Shown in pieces: positions 41,195-50,203 of a DNA stretch of 64,000 bases (the first letter of the stretch is position 1; each line of letters begins with the position of its first letter). The stretch comes from Paenibacillus oryzisoli. GTDB lineage: Bacteria > Bacillota > Bacilli > Paenibacillales > NBRC-103111. The DNA is taken from the NCBI RefSeq assembly GCF_001653565.1, contig NZ_LYPB01000058.1:50775-114774 (forward strand), written 5' to 3'. A model generated the notes under the pieces. That model was not told where the DNA came from, searched no databases, and saw only the letters and a program-made list of their open reading frames with translations. Position numbers and translations under genes: made by a program.

Positions 41195-41297
41195 GCACAA
41201 TTAAGTGGGAATCTCCCAATACACCACTACACGCCAAAAAAGCGATGGATCGCTCCAACGCTTCAACTTTCTTCTCACTAGACCTACTTTGGTAACA

Positions 41298-41519
41298 TTA
41301 AGTAACCGTTATTATCCTTCTATTAATCGGCCGTGGAAGTCTTTTAACTCCCTCCGTTCCGATAAAAGAACCTATCATTGCGATTATCGTACTCGAGGCG
41401 ACCATATCTACAACATAATACATCACTGTTCCAAGAAGGATATCCAATAGAATAACTCTTTTTATTGTGGAACCTTTTACTGTGTAAAAAAAGATTATTT
41501 GTTTATCTTTTATCTTCAT
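41298..41519 (-). CDS. Small membrane protein, unknown function
   Basis: 73 residues from ATG 41519 (AAGGTGAT upstream); longer readings up to 41642 reach into the neighbouring terminator. One or two hydrophobic segments (VILLDILLGTVMYYVVDMVA; SSTIIAMIGSFIG) and a basic tail (KRLPRPINRRIITVT). No family recognised; a real gene is likely but not certain. Confidence 0.4.
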   Translation of the reverse strand: MKIKDKQIIFFYTVKGSTIKRVILLDILLGTVMYYVVDMVASSTIIAMIGSFIGTEGVKRLPRPINRRIITVT

Positions 41520-41627
41520 AAGCGCCATCACCTTCATCCTTTTTAATAAGGTATGAATAGGGTGGATTGTCTCATTATAGCGATCCTGAAATATTGTATA
41601 TGCCTTGGTATTTGCCATTACATGGGT

Positions 41628-41655
41628 AAGAGGCTGCCCCAAAGTGCAGCCTCTT
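41628..41655 (-). terminator. Terminator after the CE6-like gene
   Basis: AAGAGGCTGC-CCCAAAGT-GCAGCCTCTT, nine bases from the stop of the minus-strand esterase gene. Confidence 0.75.
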
Positions 41656-41663
41656 TACCTTAG

Positions 41664-43379
41664 CTATTGATTCAAAATTTCATCGGCATACCTCTGCCCG
41701 AGCAGCCTTTGGCTCGATGCGTTAAAGTGTGATCCGTCACCGATCGATACCGTACCCGCATTAGAAACCCAATAAGAATCGGAAATGTACTGTGGAATCG
41801 TCGTAATCATCTGGTTAAAATCCGCGCTTTTTGTAGGCAGTAATTGGCCCGCAACGAAAGGTACAGATGCACTGCCCAAATCGGTTCTCAAATCGCCGAC
41901 CAACTGCTGAAGGCTGCTCATGTAGGTGCTGTTCGCCTTGGACTGATCTGATTCCCCCTGATGCCAGATAATCCCTTTCAACGTCCCCGTCTTCATCGCT
42001 TCCTTCGTCCTTCTGACAGCTTCCTCGTACAGTCCTGTTCCTGCACCTTTTTGCCATTCGGCGATACTGGTCCCGCCTCTAGCATTGGAAATAATGCCAA
42101 CCGTTAGCTGCGGGTTGCTCAGCGTAATCGCCTTGGCAAAGCTACTAGCGACGTTCAAACCGTTCACTTTGGTGCTCTCTTCAACGGACGAATACCGGTT
42201 GAACCCTTGCGTTGTTGTTAGGGAAGTGCGGTTCGTCACAAGACCAGGTTTCGCCTCCTCCCATTGATTCAAGCCGTTAAACAAGTACGCTCGACTGATC
42301 ACCGGCAAATCTTGTGATTCTACCGGCGCCCTGCCGGACATATTCGACTGCCCGATGAACAGGTACAGGTGAAAGTCTGCTTTGGCCGCTGTGACGGTTT
42401 GCGCCGCTCCCCCGTATAGGCCCGTATGCACAATCATGCTTCCGTTCTGACTAGAAGGTGGGCTTGCAGCGTTATACACCTCAAGTTCATATAAACCAAA
42501 CGCATAGACAGCATTAGGCGTTGTAATCCGAATATAACGAGCGGTTAAATTATCTACGGCAATCGTAGTCTCACGGTTATTCGTTCCCGTATTTGTGAAC
42601 GTATGCGTATAGACTTGATTCCAGTCCGTCTGATTATCCGAGATGTCCACGATCAGCTGGACTGCTTTTTGCTTATATTCGGTCAACACAATTGTATTGA
42701 ATAGCTGCTGGCTGCCCAGATCCAATGTCACCTGTGCCGACAAGGACGCCGGGCTGCCATCTGCGTAGCTTCTCCACATCGTGGCGGCATCGCCATCCGT
42801 TATGTTGGCAGCCATATTGGTGCTGAAGGTGCCGCCCTGATTGATCGTGACCGTTTTCCCCAACGCCAGATTGCCTCCGTAAACTTCAAGCTCGTAAATA
42901 CCGAATGCATAAAGGGCATTAGGGGCTGAAATCCGGATATATCTCGCCGATTGATTTCCCAGTTGCATGTCGGTAACCCGGTTGGTGGAACCCGTCGCGG
43001 TGAACGAGTTCGTATAAACTTGCGCCCACTGCGTATTGTCGACCGATACATCTACCGTCAGTTGAACGGCTTTCTGCTTGTACTCAGTCAGCACAATCTT
43101 GTTAAATGACTGTACGCTGCCAAGGTCAAGCGTAACCTGTGCCATAAGTGTGACGGGTGTACCAACGTCATACGACCTCCACATCGTGGCGGAATCCCCA
43201 TCGGTCATCAAGCTGGCCGAGGTGCTGCCCAGTGTGCCGCCTTGGTTAATTGTAGCGGATTTGCCTAGCGCCAGATTCGTGCCCGCAGCTTGCGCACTCC
43301 CCGAAAGTCCGGGTGCGAGTGGTAGTATCCCCAAACTTAAGATAACAAGTAATGCAGTACGTAAAAGCTTTCTGATCAT
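41664..43379 (-). CDS. Secreted CE6/SASA-type carbohydrate esterase with two discoidin domains
   Basis: 571 residues from ATG 43379 (GGAGG upstream). Signal peptide 1-31. Two F5/8 type C (CBM32-like) domains at about 33-168 and 170-303, each with NLALGK, NQGGT, DGD-ATMWRSY, VLTEYKQKAVQL and YAFG-YELEVY. The SASA/CE6 esterase domain at about 335-571 has nucleophile Ser345 in FIGQSNMSG, block HQGESD (473-478) and Asp548/His551 in DGSHFN. It removes acetyl groups from plant polysaccharide, probably acetyl-xylan or pectin. Third gene after the beta-helix protein and the foldase-like protein; the stop of the latter is 43 bases upstream. Confidence 0.85.
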   Translation of the reverse strand: MIRKLLRTALLVILSLGILPLAPGLSGSAQAAGTNLALGKSATINQGGTLGSTSASLMTDGDSATMWRSYDVGTPVTLMAQVTLDLGSVQSFNKIVLTEYKQKAVQLTVDVSVDNTQWAQVYTNSFTATGSTNRVTDMQLGNQSARYIRISAPNALYAFGIYELEVYGGNLALGKTVTINQGGTFSTNMAANITDGDAATMWRSYADGSPASLSAQVTLDLGSQQLFNTIVLTEYKQKAVQLIVDISDNQTDWNQVYTHTFTNTGTNNRETTIAVDNLTARYIRITTPNAVYAFGLYELEVYNAASPPSSQNGSMIVHTGLYGGAAQTVTAAKADFHLYLFIGQSNMSGRAPVESQDLPVISRAYLFNGLNQWEEAKPGLVTNRTSLTTTQGFNRYSSVEESTKVNGLNVASSFAKAITLSNPQLTVGIISNARGGTSIAEWQKGAGTGLYEEAVRRTKEAMKTGTLKGIIWHQGESDQSKANSTYMSSLQQLVGDLRTDLGSASVPFVAGQLLPTKSADFNQMITTIPQYISDSYWVSNAGTVSIGDGSHFNASSQRLLGQRYADEILNQ

Positions 43380-43422
43380 TCGTACCTCCGTTCCGAAGTG
43401 TTTGTTCACTTCATTAAACCTA

Positions 43423-44499
43423 TCATTCTGCAACCTTAATGCTCCGATAATTCCTTTGATTCAGCTCAACCTTCGCTTGCTTCTTTAACTGCTCAATCTG
43501 CTGCTCAAACCATTGGTCAGTCCATTCACGAAGAATTACGTCCTTGACCTTGTCGAAAGGGAGAGAATGTTTATCCGTTTTACTGACAAGCTGAATGACT
43601 GTTGTATAATTGGCAAAATCAATGTGAAGCGCCTCTCCCTTTTGCAGCTGCAGTGCCGCCTTCAATAAACGTTCCTCCACATCAGACCGATCCTCCGTTC
43701 CGGCTCCTCCAAGTAGAATACCCTCCCCGTCTGCCCGACGTTTCAACACATACGGCGAAAGCTCGCTCCGCACTAGCGAGAACGAAACGCCACCAGTCAG
43801 CATAGACACTGCATCCACAGCTCGATTCCCGTCACCCAGCGGAAAAGACATGACATTCACAGTTACTTCATCAGGCATCCGGTACAGATTATCTTTGTGC
43901 TCCTCGTACAACTGTTTTAACTCGTCTTCTGTGGGGCCCCCTCCGCCTTCCAGCAGCTTTTCCTTTAGCTTAATCACCAAGTTAGAATGTATATAATCAT
44001 AAAAGCTCCATTCGCTGTACTGGGTAGGCCCGTAGATCGGGCTACCGGTTTGCAGCAACGCCTTGCGTCGCTCGTTCTCCTCCCGAAGGCGCTGCAGAAA
44101 TTGCCCGTAATCTGCCGATACCTCCAGTCCATTGCTTTGCGCAAGCTGCTGCTGAACCCGATATTCGGTCATCTGGTTCAGCGCTGCTTGCTTGGCATAA
44201 TCAGCCGGTGTCACGCCCTCATAGGCGGTTGTCCAGAACGTTTCGTTAACGGCGGCGTTGTACTGTTTCTTATAATATTGGACGGTCTGCGATCGCTGCT
44301 GGGATAGAAGCAAGGCAAACTCTCTGCGGTCCACCGGCGAATTGTTGATGCGTCCCAGACTATCGTCCTGAAAGCCTGACAGAACCGCCACTGTCACCAC
44401 GGCTCCAATAAGCAGCACACTGGCCAAGAGCCAGCTTGCAAGTTGCTTTTTTACCCGTTGTTTACCTTTCATCGCTTTCTTCTCCCTCTTCAACCGCAT
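43423..44499 (-). CDS. Membrane-anchored SurA/PrsA-like peptidyl-prolyl isomerase or chaperone
   Basis: 358 residues from ATG 44499. A basic cytoplasmic N-terminus is followed by one helix (LASWLLASVLLIGAVVTVAV), then a SurA_N-like helical domain with INNSPVDRREFALLLSQQRS and a long helical stretch, and a degenerate parvulin-like part (EDELKQLYEEHKDNLYRMPD; EVTVNVMSFPLGDG; VQLVSKTDKHSLPFDKVKDV as C-terminal cap). There is no lipobox, unlike PrsA. It lies between two secreted-enzyme genes with gaps of 18 and 43 bases, suggesting a dedicated folding factor for those enzymes (inference). Confidence 0.7.
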   Translation of the reverse strand: MRLKREKKAMKGKQRVKKQLASWLLASVLLIGAVVTVAVLSGFQDDSLGRINNSPVDRREFALLLSQQRSQTVQYYKKQYNAAVNETFWTTAYEGVTPADYAKQAALNQMTEYRVQQQLAQSNGLEVSADYGQFLQRLREENERRKALLQTGSPIYGPTQYSEWSFYDYIHSNLVIKLKEKLLEGGGGPTEDELKQLYEEHKDNLYRMPDEVTVNVMSFPLGDGNRAVDAVSMLTGGVSFSLVRSELSPYVLKRRADGEGILLGGAGTEDRSDVEERLLKAALQLQKGEALHIDFANYTTVIQLVSKTDKHSLPFDKVKDVILREWTDQWFEQQIEQLKKQAKVELNQRNYRSIKVAE

Positions 44500-44517
44500 A
44501 TCTTCCAAAGTCAATTA

Positions 44518-46506
44518 TCACTGCTTAGTAAGCACAACGTAGTCAAACGACAGAATATAGTCCGAACTGCCCGCATTTTTCCCAGTTACCGTAAATTTCA
44601 GCCCTTTATCTCCAGCTTGGTTATAGGTTACGTTGCCAATATTCAGCTCAACTACGGAAGAGGTCGCCGAATACAAATCTTGCTCCGTACCGATGGGGCT
44701 CCCCGCTCCCGACAGCTGGAATTTACCGCGATCGTTCAGCCTCTTCACGCCTACCTTCACGTTATAGGTGCCGGGCTGCGGGATATTGATTCCATAGATG
44801 ACATTATCGCCAACCCCGTCAGATGAAAATTTGGTACACCGCCCTCCGCTGCAAGCCGTATCCGCAAAGGAAATATGTCTCTCACCTGTACTACCGGACA
44901 GCAACAGATCTTCTGTCTGGCGTGTAAAACTGCTGTATGTCACCCCAGCTCCCCCGTATGCTCCGCGATTAGGTGCAGCAGTCGCCGATACTGTATTGCC
45001 CCAGTAATCTTTGCCTCCATTGCCTGAAATTACTTTCCCACTTCCAATCGCCGCCGATCCGGCAAGCAGTTTGTAGCCATCCACTGCGTTAAGACCGATA
45101 CCTCCCGTTCCAGGTCCGACAAGCAGGGGATCCGAAGTGAGCTTATGCGTATCCACTGTTGATGAAGGTTCACTCGCTGGATGCTGTCCGTAGAACGTAT
45201 TCGAGTCAAGTGAACGCGTCGTCCCGCTGGAGGCAAACACATAGGAAGCCGTGGAGCTATTGTTGTAGATAAGGTTGTTGTCAAAAGAGTACGTATGCGC
45301 ATTTGCCGGGTTTTCCCTAATAATCGTTGGCGACAGTCCCGAGCCGATAAAGAACGTGTTGTTATAGATCGAAGCTCCTGTAAACGCGTAGTTAATGTAG
45401 ACCAGATTGCCCTTGTCGTTCTGGCTGATGTTGTAGCGGACAATCAGACCGCTGTCCTCCGGATCGGTACAAAACCAGATCAGTCCATGATTATTATCAT
45501 GGCTATAACTGTACTGCCACACCGTGCCCGGACTTCTCAGGTCGGGATCGTACATGTTGCCGTCGACTCCCGGACTCCTGTTCAAGTATCCTTCATTGTA
45601 TTGAAGTACCGTATTTCTAGAGCTTCTTGTAAACATCGTATTTCCCGTCGTCCCTGTCGCCGTATCATGAGCGACGTTGTACTCGACGACCCCCCCGTCT
45701 GCAAGCCGGACAATCATCGCATTCTTGGAAATGTTGTAGATCGTGTTGCTGCGGATAGCGAGTTTCGCGTATTTGACGTTATTCCAGCCGGACTCCCCAG
45801 GGTAATACTCGTCTGCGCTGAAGTCGATCGCCGAGTTATTTGTTACGATACCTTGATTCTTCACGTCGTGAATCACATTATTCTCAATCACGATATCATT
45901 AAACTGCGTCATCTCCGATTGGCCTTCGAAATAGATGGCAGCCGTCTTCTTGTTCGTGAGTGTACCTCCTACCGAACCTTCAATGTCGTGAATAATATTG
46001 TTTCGGATATAAAAATGATTGGTGGTCCCGGAGGTATCAGCTATGACTTCGATCCCTCTACGATCTCCCTCCGCCAACGCATCATTGCTAATATCAAGAT
46101 TATTGATTTCCCAGTACTGTTGATTGGAGAAAAACACAACACCCTGCCCCGTCATTCCGTTACCGTCGATAATCGGTTTGTTTCCCGTACCGTACATATC
46201 GATCGAAATTGCGCCTCCAGCCGCACTTCCCGATCCGCCCGGATGCAGCTGACCCGTCCATATGCCGCCGGCTTTGAACAAAATTTTATCACCCGGCTGG
46301 AAAGTGACGCTGTTGACCTTGGTTAGTGACTTCCAAGCCGTTGCAATGCTTGTGCCATTCCCGCTGTCATCTGGTCTGGCATCATCTACGTAAAAGGTCG
46401 TGCCTGCCGCTTCGGCCGGCTTAGGGATGGACAGGGCTCCTGCCAATGTTACGAAAGATAAGGATAGGCTAAGTACCAGATGGGTCCATAAACGGTGTTT
46501 GAACAT
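44518..46506 (-). CDS. Secreted right-handed parallel beta-helix protein (pectate-lyase-like)
   Basis: 662 residues from ATG 46506 (GAGGAGG about ten bases upstream; a TTG two codons earlier is possible). Signal peptide to about residue 34 (cleavage near AEA-AGT). FYVDDARPDDSGNGTSIATA starts the common N-terminal motif. Beta-helix repeats run at about 70-500, with many N-N-I-I / N-N-V-I-H-D coils (VIENNVIHDVKNQGIVTNNS). A C-terminal carbohydrate-binding-like beta domain covers about 520-662. Fold family shared by polysaccharide lyases (PL1/PL9) and GH28/inverting hydrolases; no PL-specific catalytic motif can be assigned by eye. First gene of a three-gene secreted unit, with a cre palindrome upstream. 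Confidence 0.75.
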   Translation of the reverse strand: MFKHRLWTHLVLSLSLSFVTLAGALSIPKPAEAAGTTFYVDDARPDDSGNGTSIATAWKSLTKVNSVTFQPGDKILFKAGGIWTGQLHPGGSGSAAGGAISIDMYGTGNKPIIDGNGMTGQGVVFFSNQQYWEINNLDISNDALAEGDRRGIEVIADTSGTTNHFYIRNNIIHDIEGSVGGTLTNKKTAAIYFEGQSEMTQFNDIVIENNVIHDVKNQGIVTNNSAIDFSADEYYPGESGWNNVKYAKLAIRSNTIYNISKNAMIVRLADGGVVEYNVAHDTATGTTGNTMFTRSSRNTVLQYNEGYLNRSPGVDGNMYDPDLRSPGTVWQYSYSHDNNHGLIWFCTDPEDSGLIVRYNISQNDKGNLVYINYAFTGASIYNNTFFIGSGLSPTIIRENPANAHTYSFDNNLIYNNSSTASYVFASSGTTRSLDSNTFYGQHPASEPSSTVDTHKLTSDPLLVGPGTGGIGLNAVDGYKLLAGSAAIGSGKVISGNGGKDYWGNTVSATAAPNRGAYGGAGVTYSSFTRQTEDLLLSGSTGERHISFADTACSGGRCTKFSSDGVGDNVIYGINIPQPGTYNVKVGVKRLNDRGKFQLSGAGSPIGTEQDLYSATSSVVELNIGNVTYNQAGDKGLKFTVTGKNAGSSDYILSFDYVVLTKQ

Positions 46507-46563
46507 GAACAAATAACCTCCTCAGCGATTATCAAAACCATTGCGCTCCATCTCCTCGCAAGA

Positions 46564-46577
46564 TGATAGCGCTATCA
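46564..46577. promoter_or_regulatory. cre-like palindrome before the beta-helix protein gene
   Basis: TGATAGCGCTATCA, a perfect 14-base palindrome fitting the catabolite-responsive consensus TGWNANCGNTNWCA at every position. It lies about 58 bases before the start, where CcpA binding would repress. A LacI-type operator for another regulator is possible. Confidence 0.65.
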
Positions 46578-46886
46578 AAAATATTCACGAACCACCACCC
46601 TCCTCTAAAATTCGGGTAACAGATATTCGCCTTGCCGCCAGTTTTTGCAGCACGGACCCGGTTAGCCCCATCATAGCGATAGCCGGAATCTTATGTAAAT
46701 CTTCGATTTTTTGGGGGCATTGTTTTCTTGCAATCCCTACGAAAGCCGGTTCTACGCAAATTTGCAAAGCCGTTCAAAAATAAAGAGACGCGGTGGTTCA
46801 GGCCAATGACAGCATAAAAGTGATTTGTATGTACTGCCGGACGGCCGACCAGTAGGAGACACGCTTACAATTACTAACATAAATAA

Positions 46887-46920
46887 GAAAACCGTCAGGG
46901 AGTTCATCCTGACGGTTTTC
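46887..46920. terminator. Terminator after the esterase operon
   Basis: GAAAACCGTCAGG (46887-46899) pairs perfectly with CCTGACGGTTTTC (46908-46920). Confidence 0.9.
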
Positions 46921-46954
46921 TTACATCAATACTACTGTACTCTTTTTCACGAAT

Positions 46955-47758
46955 CTATCTGCGTTTAATAGATAACTCACTTAGCGCAAACTCATTTTGA
47001 AGGAAAGCTAGAATAGACTGAATCGAACGTTGTTGTGCCTCTGACGTAATACCATAGCTGAATCCATGCTTCACGCCCGGCAAAGCGACCACCTCTGCAC
47101 GTGAGCCCGCTTCCATCAGCTTCTCGGCAAAAGCGCGCACCTCCGCCAAAGGTGTCGTCTTATCCTCATCTCCCTGCATGATGATAAATGGCGGCGCATC
47201 TTCCGATATGCGGTCGATTGGTGATCCTTCGCGATACCGCTCGGGAGCTTCCGATTCGGGCACAGCCATAAACTTCAAGATGAACTCCCTGTCGACATGC
47301 AGCGTCGTCACTGGACAGTAAAGGGCTACCGCGTTCGGACGTGTATCCGTCATCACCAACTCTGCCGTTTGTCCAAGCTTATCGTCCGGCTGAATCAACG
47401 CCAGCATGGCGGCCAAGTAGCCGCCGGCTGACGATCCGGCTGACGCTATTTTCGCCGGATTGAAACCTAATTCGTTCGCGTGAACGCGCATATACTGCAT
47501 CGCCAACCTCGCATCCTCCAAGGCGGCGGGATACGGCTTCTCTGTGCTCAGCCGATACTTCATCGACGCACAGACGAAGCCATGCTCCACAAACCAGGCT
47601 GCGACATCACGGAACTGCTCCTTGTCTCCTTTGGCCCATCCACCGCCATGAATGAACAGAATAGCAGCGCCATTCTTGTTCTCCTCTGGCAGGTACAAAT
47701 CCAACACACGCGTCTCCGGCAATTCTGTGCAATAACTGACATTATACTGTACTGGCAT
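46955..47758 (-). CDS. Alpha/beta-hydrolase esterase (BD-FAE/lipase-like)
   Basis: 267 residues from ATG 47758 with GAGGTGA upstream. Oxyanion-hole motif FIHGGGWAKGD (about 36-46), nucleophile Ser110 in GSSAGGY, acidic residue in MQGDEDKTTP and His in KHGFSYG near the C-terminus. No signal peptide, so cytoplasmic. The family includes acetyl- and feruloyl-type esterases acting on imported oligosaccharides. It closes the operon of LplB/LplC/binding protein/AraC sensor, so it probably deacylates the imported sugar. Confidence 0.82.
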   Translation of the reverse strand: MPVQYNVSYCTELPETRVLDLYLPEENKNGAAILFIHGGGWAKGDKEQFRDVAAWFVEHGFVCASMKYRLSTEKPYPAALEDARLAMQYMRVHANELGFNPAKIASAGSSAGGYLAAMLALIQPDDKLGQTAELVMTDTRPNAVALYCPVTTLHVDREFILKFMAVPESEAPERYREGSPIDRISEDAPPFIIMQGDEDKTTPLAEVRAFAEKLMEAGSRAEVVALPGVKHGFSYGITSEAQQRSIQSILAFLQNEFALSELSIKRR

Positions 47759-47833
47759 GCCTTTCACCTCAGGTCAACGTAATAATCTTGCTTCTACCCC
47801 TGTTGCTTTACTCATCTGCTTCTACCTTACATC

Positions 47834-50158
47834 CTAAGCAAGCATTCGGAATTTCCCCGGCGTAATGCCTTCGTATTTCTTGAAGGTCGTAATGAAAGAG
47901 GTTGCGGAAATAAAACCGACTCGCCCCGCAACCTCCTCCATGTTCAACTCGGTTTCCTTTAGCAATTCCTTGGCTTTATTCAACCTGACCCTGGCGACAT
48001 AATCGACGAACTTCTCCGACGTGTAGTCCTTGAAGATACGGCTGAAATGGCCCATCGACATGCCAAGCTGGCGCGCGAACTGCTCCAGCCCGAGATTCTC
48101 CGCGTAGTGTTCGTGAATATACGATGTTACCTGCTCCAGCAGCAACGAACGTTTCTCATTGCTCTCCGCTTCAGCCAGCATCGTCCCGCAAGCCTCAGAG
48201 AAGACGAGCTTAAACTCTTCCAGTTCAACACACATAGACAACTGCTCAAGCAGAGCCGGATACGTCTCCAAATTGACTTCGACACCAGTCGCCATGCTTC
48301 CTTCCCGGATAAAAGCGTTAAGCATATCCCGAGCGAGCTCCTTCGTCTCCTTCAGCGTATACTGCTTCCTGACACTGTCGTCCAGCAACTCACAGCAATA
48401 ACGGACAAGACCAGGACGATCCATGGTCTTGACCAGATTAGTAATCCTGCTTAGCTCTTGCTGGGTCAAACAGCCGTCAAACGAGCTTCGCTCGTGCTTC
48501 AAGCCTTCGCCCGTCAAGATATGCTCCAGCTGCGATACCGGCTTGTTCTCTAACAGCTCTGCCGCTCGGCAGTACGATTCGTACAACTGCTCAGGCTCCA
48601 AAGCGACTGCCCCAACGGAGATGGCGCTGCGGAAATAGACCGCGAACGGCTGCAAGATCGCCTGGATGAGCTGCGCTTCCTCTTCGCCGCTTCCCCCTTC
48701 CGGCATCAGCCGAATAACGCAGACAAGCTGAGTTTCCGTCGGCTGCGTGAACCAGATTCGTCCGTGTAAGGCGGCCGCGATTTTGCTTCGCAGCTCCGTG
48801 CTATGCAGTGTCTTCTCGCTGACGCTCGTCGTCCGATGCGTGTTCACATCATAGAGTAGCTCGATAATCAGCACGCATTTGGGTGCGTTTTCATACAAAT
48901 TAAAGCCAATCTCTTTCGCATACTGCTGAACGAGATAGGGATTTCTCCACTCCCCGGTCACAATCTTCCCGACAAAATGCTCATGAATAATCGGCTCTAC
49001 GGCCCGTAGCGTGACCTCCATCTCACTGCTTCGATTCAGTAAATGATTGGACCATTTCGAGATCATGTGCAGCTCATCTTGAGTTCCGTCCGGCGCGTCC
49101 TGCTTATATTCGGGCATAAGCTCGAACTTCGATTTGATGCGATAAATCGGCGACGCCATCCGGCGGCTTAAGAAACCTGAGACCACCATTCCGATGACCG
49201 TGAAGCCAAGCAAAAACCAAATCGATGCCGTCCGCATAAGATTCGCGGATTTACGCAGCTCATCCAGCTCCGTTAGCGTCACGTAGTACCAATTGTTTAA
49301 TCGCGAGCTGACGTAAGATACATGAACTTTCGTTCCGTCTAGCTCAACAATGCCTGAGCCGTGTCCGTTCACAGTCAACAGACTCTCTACCTGCAGGACG
49401 CTCTCCTCCGAATAGCCCGGCGTCATCGCGATAACAGAATGATTGGCCACGTCCAGAATGGCCGTTTCTTTGCCAAGATCAGCTTCCAGCGTAATGTCAG
49501 ACTGCAGCGACTGTCCTTGAAGATCTGCAACCAGATACACCTCCGGTGTGTCAGAGGCGATCGGATAGCTCATCAATAGACTGACGGCTGGATAAGAGGC
49601 TGCCACCTCTCGGTTCAGAATATCATATCGCTGAATATTCAGCTTAGGGGTGAACGTCATCCGATGTTTACCGGTGAACAACTTTATTAGTTCCTCTGCG
49701 GGCAACCCCTTATACACATGGCGATAAGTGAAGAACGTGTCTTTAGGCGACACGCCGTTTTTATCGATGATAAGCTGTTGTTCCGGAAAATATAGAAAGG
49801 CATGGCTGAGCTGATAGGCGTTCTCGATTGTAGTTAGCTCCCGATAGATTTCTTTAATTGTATCTACCCGCTCTACCTGGTCAACCGATTGCGGACTTGC
49901 TCCGTATTCGCTGAACTTGCTGACGAAGTAGGATCCTGCCAGCTGAACCATATCTTCTCGCAGGTTGAACAGCATTTTGTCCGTGCTCTGCGAGAAGCTT
50001 TGCAGCATTAGGAGGTCCGACTTCTCGACTTCGCTGTCCATCATGCTTACCATATACGTATAAATCAGGAAACATGCGGAAATGGCAGGCAGTAGGATCA
50101 AAATGATGTAGCTCGAGAAATATTTCCAGAATATCCGGCCTTTTCTCTTTTTCCACAT
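47834..50158 (-). CDS. Membrane-anchored AraC-type one-component regulator
   Basis: 774 residues. Helix 1 (FWKYFSSYIILILLPAISAC), a ~260-residue extracytoplasmic sensor, helix 2 (TASIWFLLGFTVIGMVVSGF), a short HAMP-like linker (LSRRMASPIYRIKSKFELMP), a long cytoplasmic region, and an AraC HTH pair at about 675-770 (LGLEQFARQLGMSMGHFSRI; MEEVAGRVGFISATSFITTF). Sensor and DNA-binding parts in one protein are typical of Paenibacillus carbohydrate operons and replace a YesM/YesN pair. It lies in the operon it presumably activates, after the binding-protein gene. Confidence 0.85.
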   Translation of the reverse strand: MWKKRKGRIFWKYFSSYIILILLPAISACFLIYTYMVSMMDSEVEKSDLLMLQSFSQSTDKMLFNLREDMVQLAGSYFVSKFSEYGASPQSVDQVERVDTIKEIYRELTTIENAYQLSHAFLYFPEQQLIIDKNGVSPKDTFFTYRHVYKGLPAEELIKLFTGKHRMTFTPKLNIQRYDILNREVAASYPAVSLLMSYPIASDTPEVYLVADLQGQSLQSDITLEADLGKETAILDVANHSVIAMTPGYSEESVLQVESLLTVNGHGSGIVELDGTKVHVSYVSSRLNNWYYVTLTELDELRKSANLMRTASIWFLLGFTVIGMVVSGFLSRRMASPIYRIKSKFELMPEYKQDAPDGTQDELHMISKWSNHLLNRSSEMEVTLRAVEPIIHEHFVGKIVTGEWRNPYLVQQYAKEIGFNLYENAPKCVLIIELLYDVNTHRTTSVSEKTLHSTELRSKIAAALHGRIWFTQPTETQLVCVIRLMPEGGSGEEEAQLIQAILQPFAVYFRSAISVGAVALEPEQLYESYCRAAELLENKPVSQLEHILTGEGLKHERSSFDGCLTQQELSRITNLVKTMDRPGLVRYCCELLDDSVRKQYTLKETKELARDMLNAFIREGSMATGVEVNLETYPALLEQLSMCVELEEFKLVFSEACGTMLAEAESNEKRSLLLEQVTSYIHEHYAENLGLEQFARQLGMSMGHFSRIFKDYTSEKFVDYVARVRLNKAKELLKETELNMEEVAGRVGFISATSFITTFKKYEGITPGKFRMLA

Positions 50159-50203
50159 GTTCCGGGTTCCTCTCGTTCCTAGACACCCCTTTGAATAAAG
50201 TGC

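Larger units (their letters stand above)
46507..46954. other. Intergenic region upstream of the beta-helix protein gene
   Basis: About 450 bases. Holds the cre-like palindrome at 46564-46577 close to the start codon and a strong terminator at 46887-46920 ending the esterase operon. A 60-codon minus-strand frame at 46585-46767 has no ribosome binding site of note and no recognisable product. Confidence 0.6.

Noticed and set aside
45295..46326. Plus-strand 343-codon frame antisense to the beta-helix protein gene
   Set aside because: Lies wholly inside a convincing secreted-protein gene; no binding site, and its composition is explained by the repetitive complementary strand.
46585..46767. 60-codon minus-strand frame upstream of the beta-helix protein
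   Set aside because: No ribosome binding site of note and no recognisable sequence; the region is better explained as promoter/cre area.
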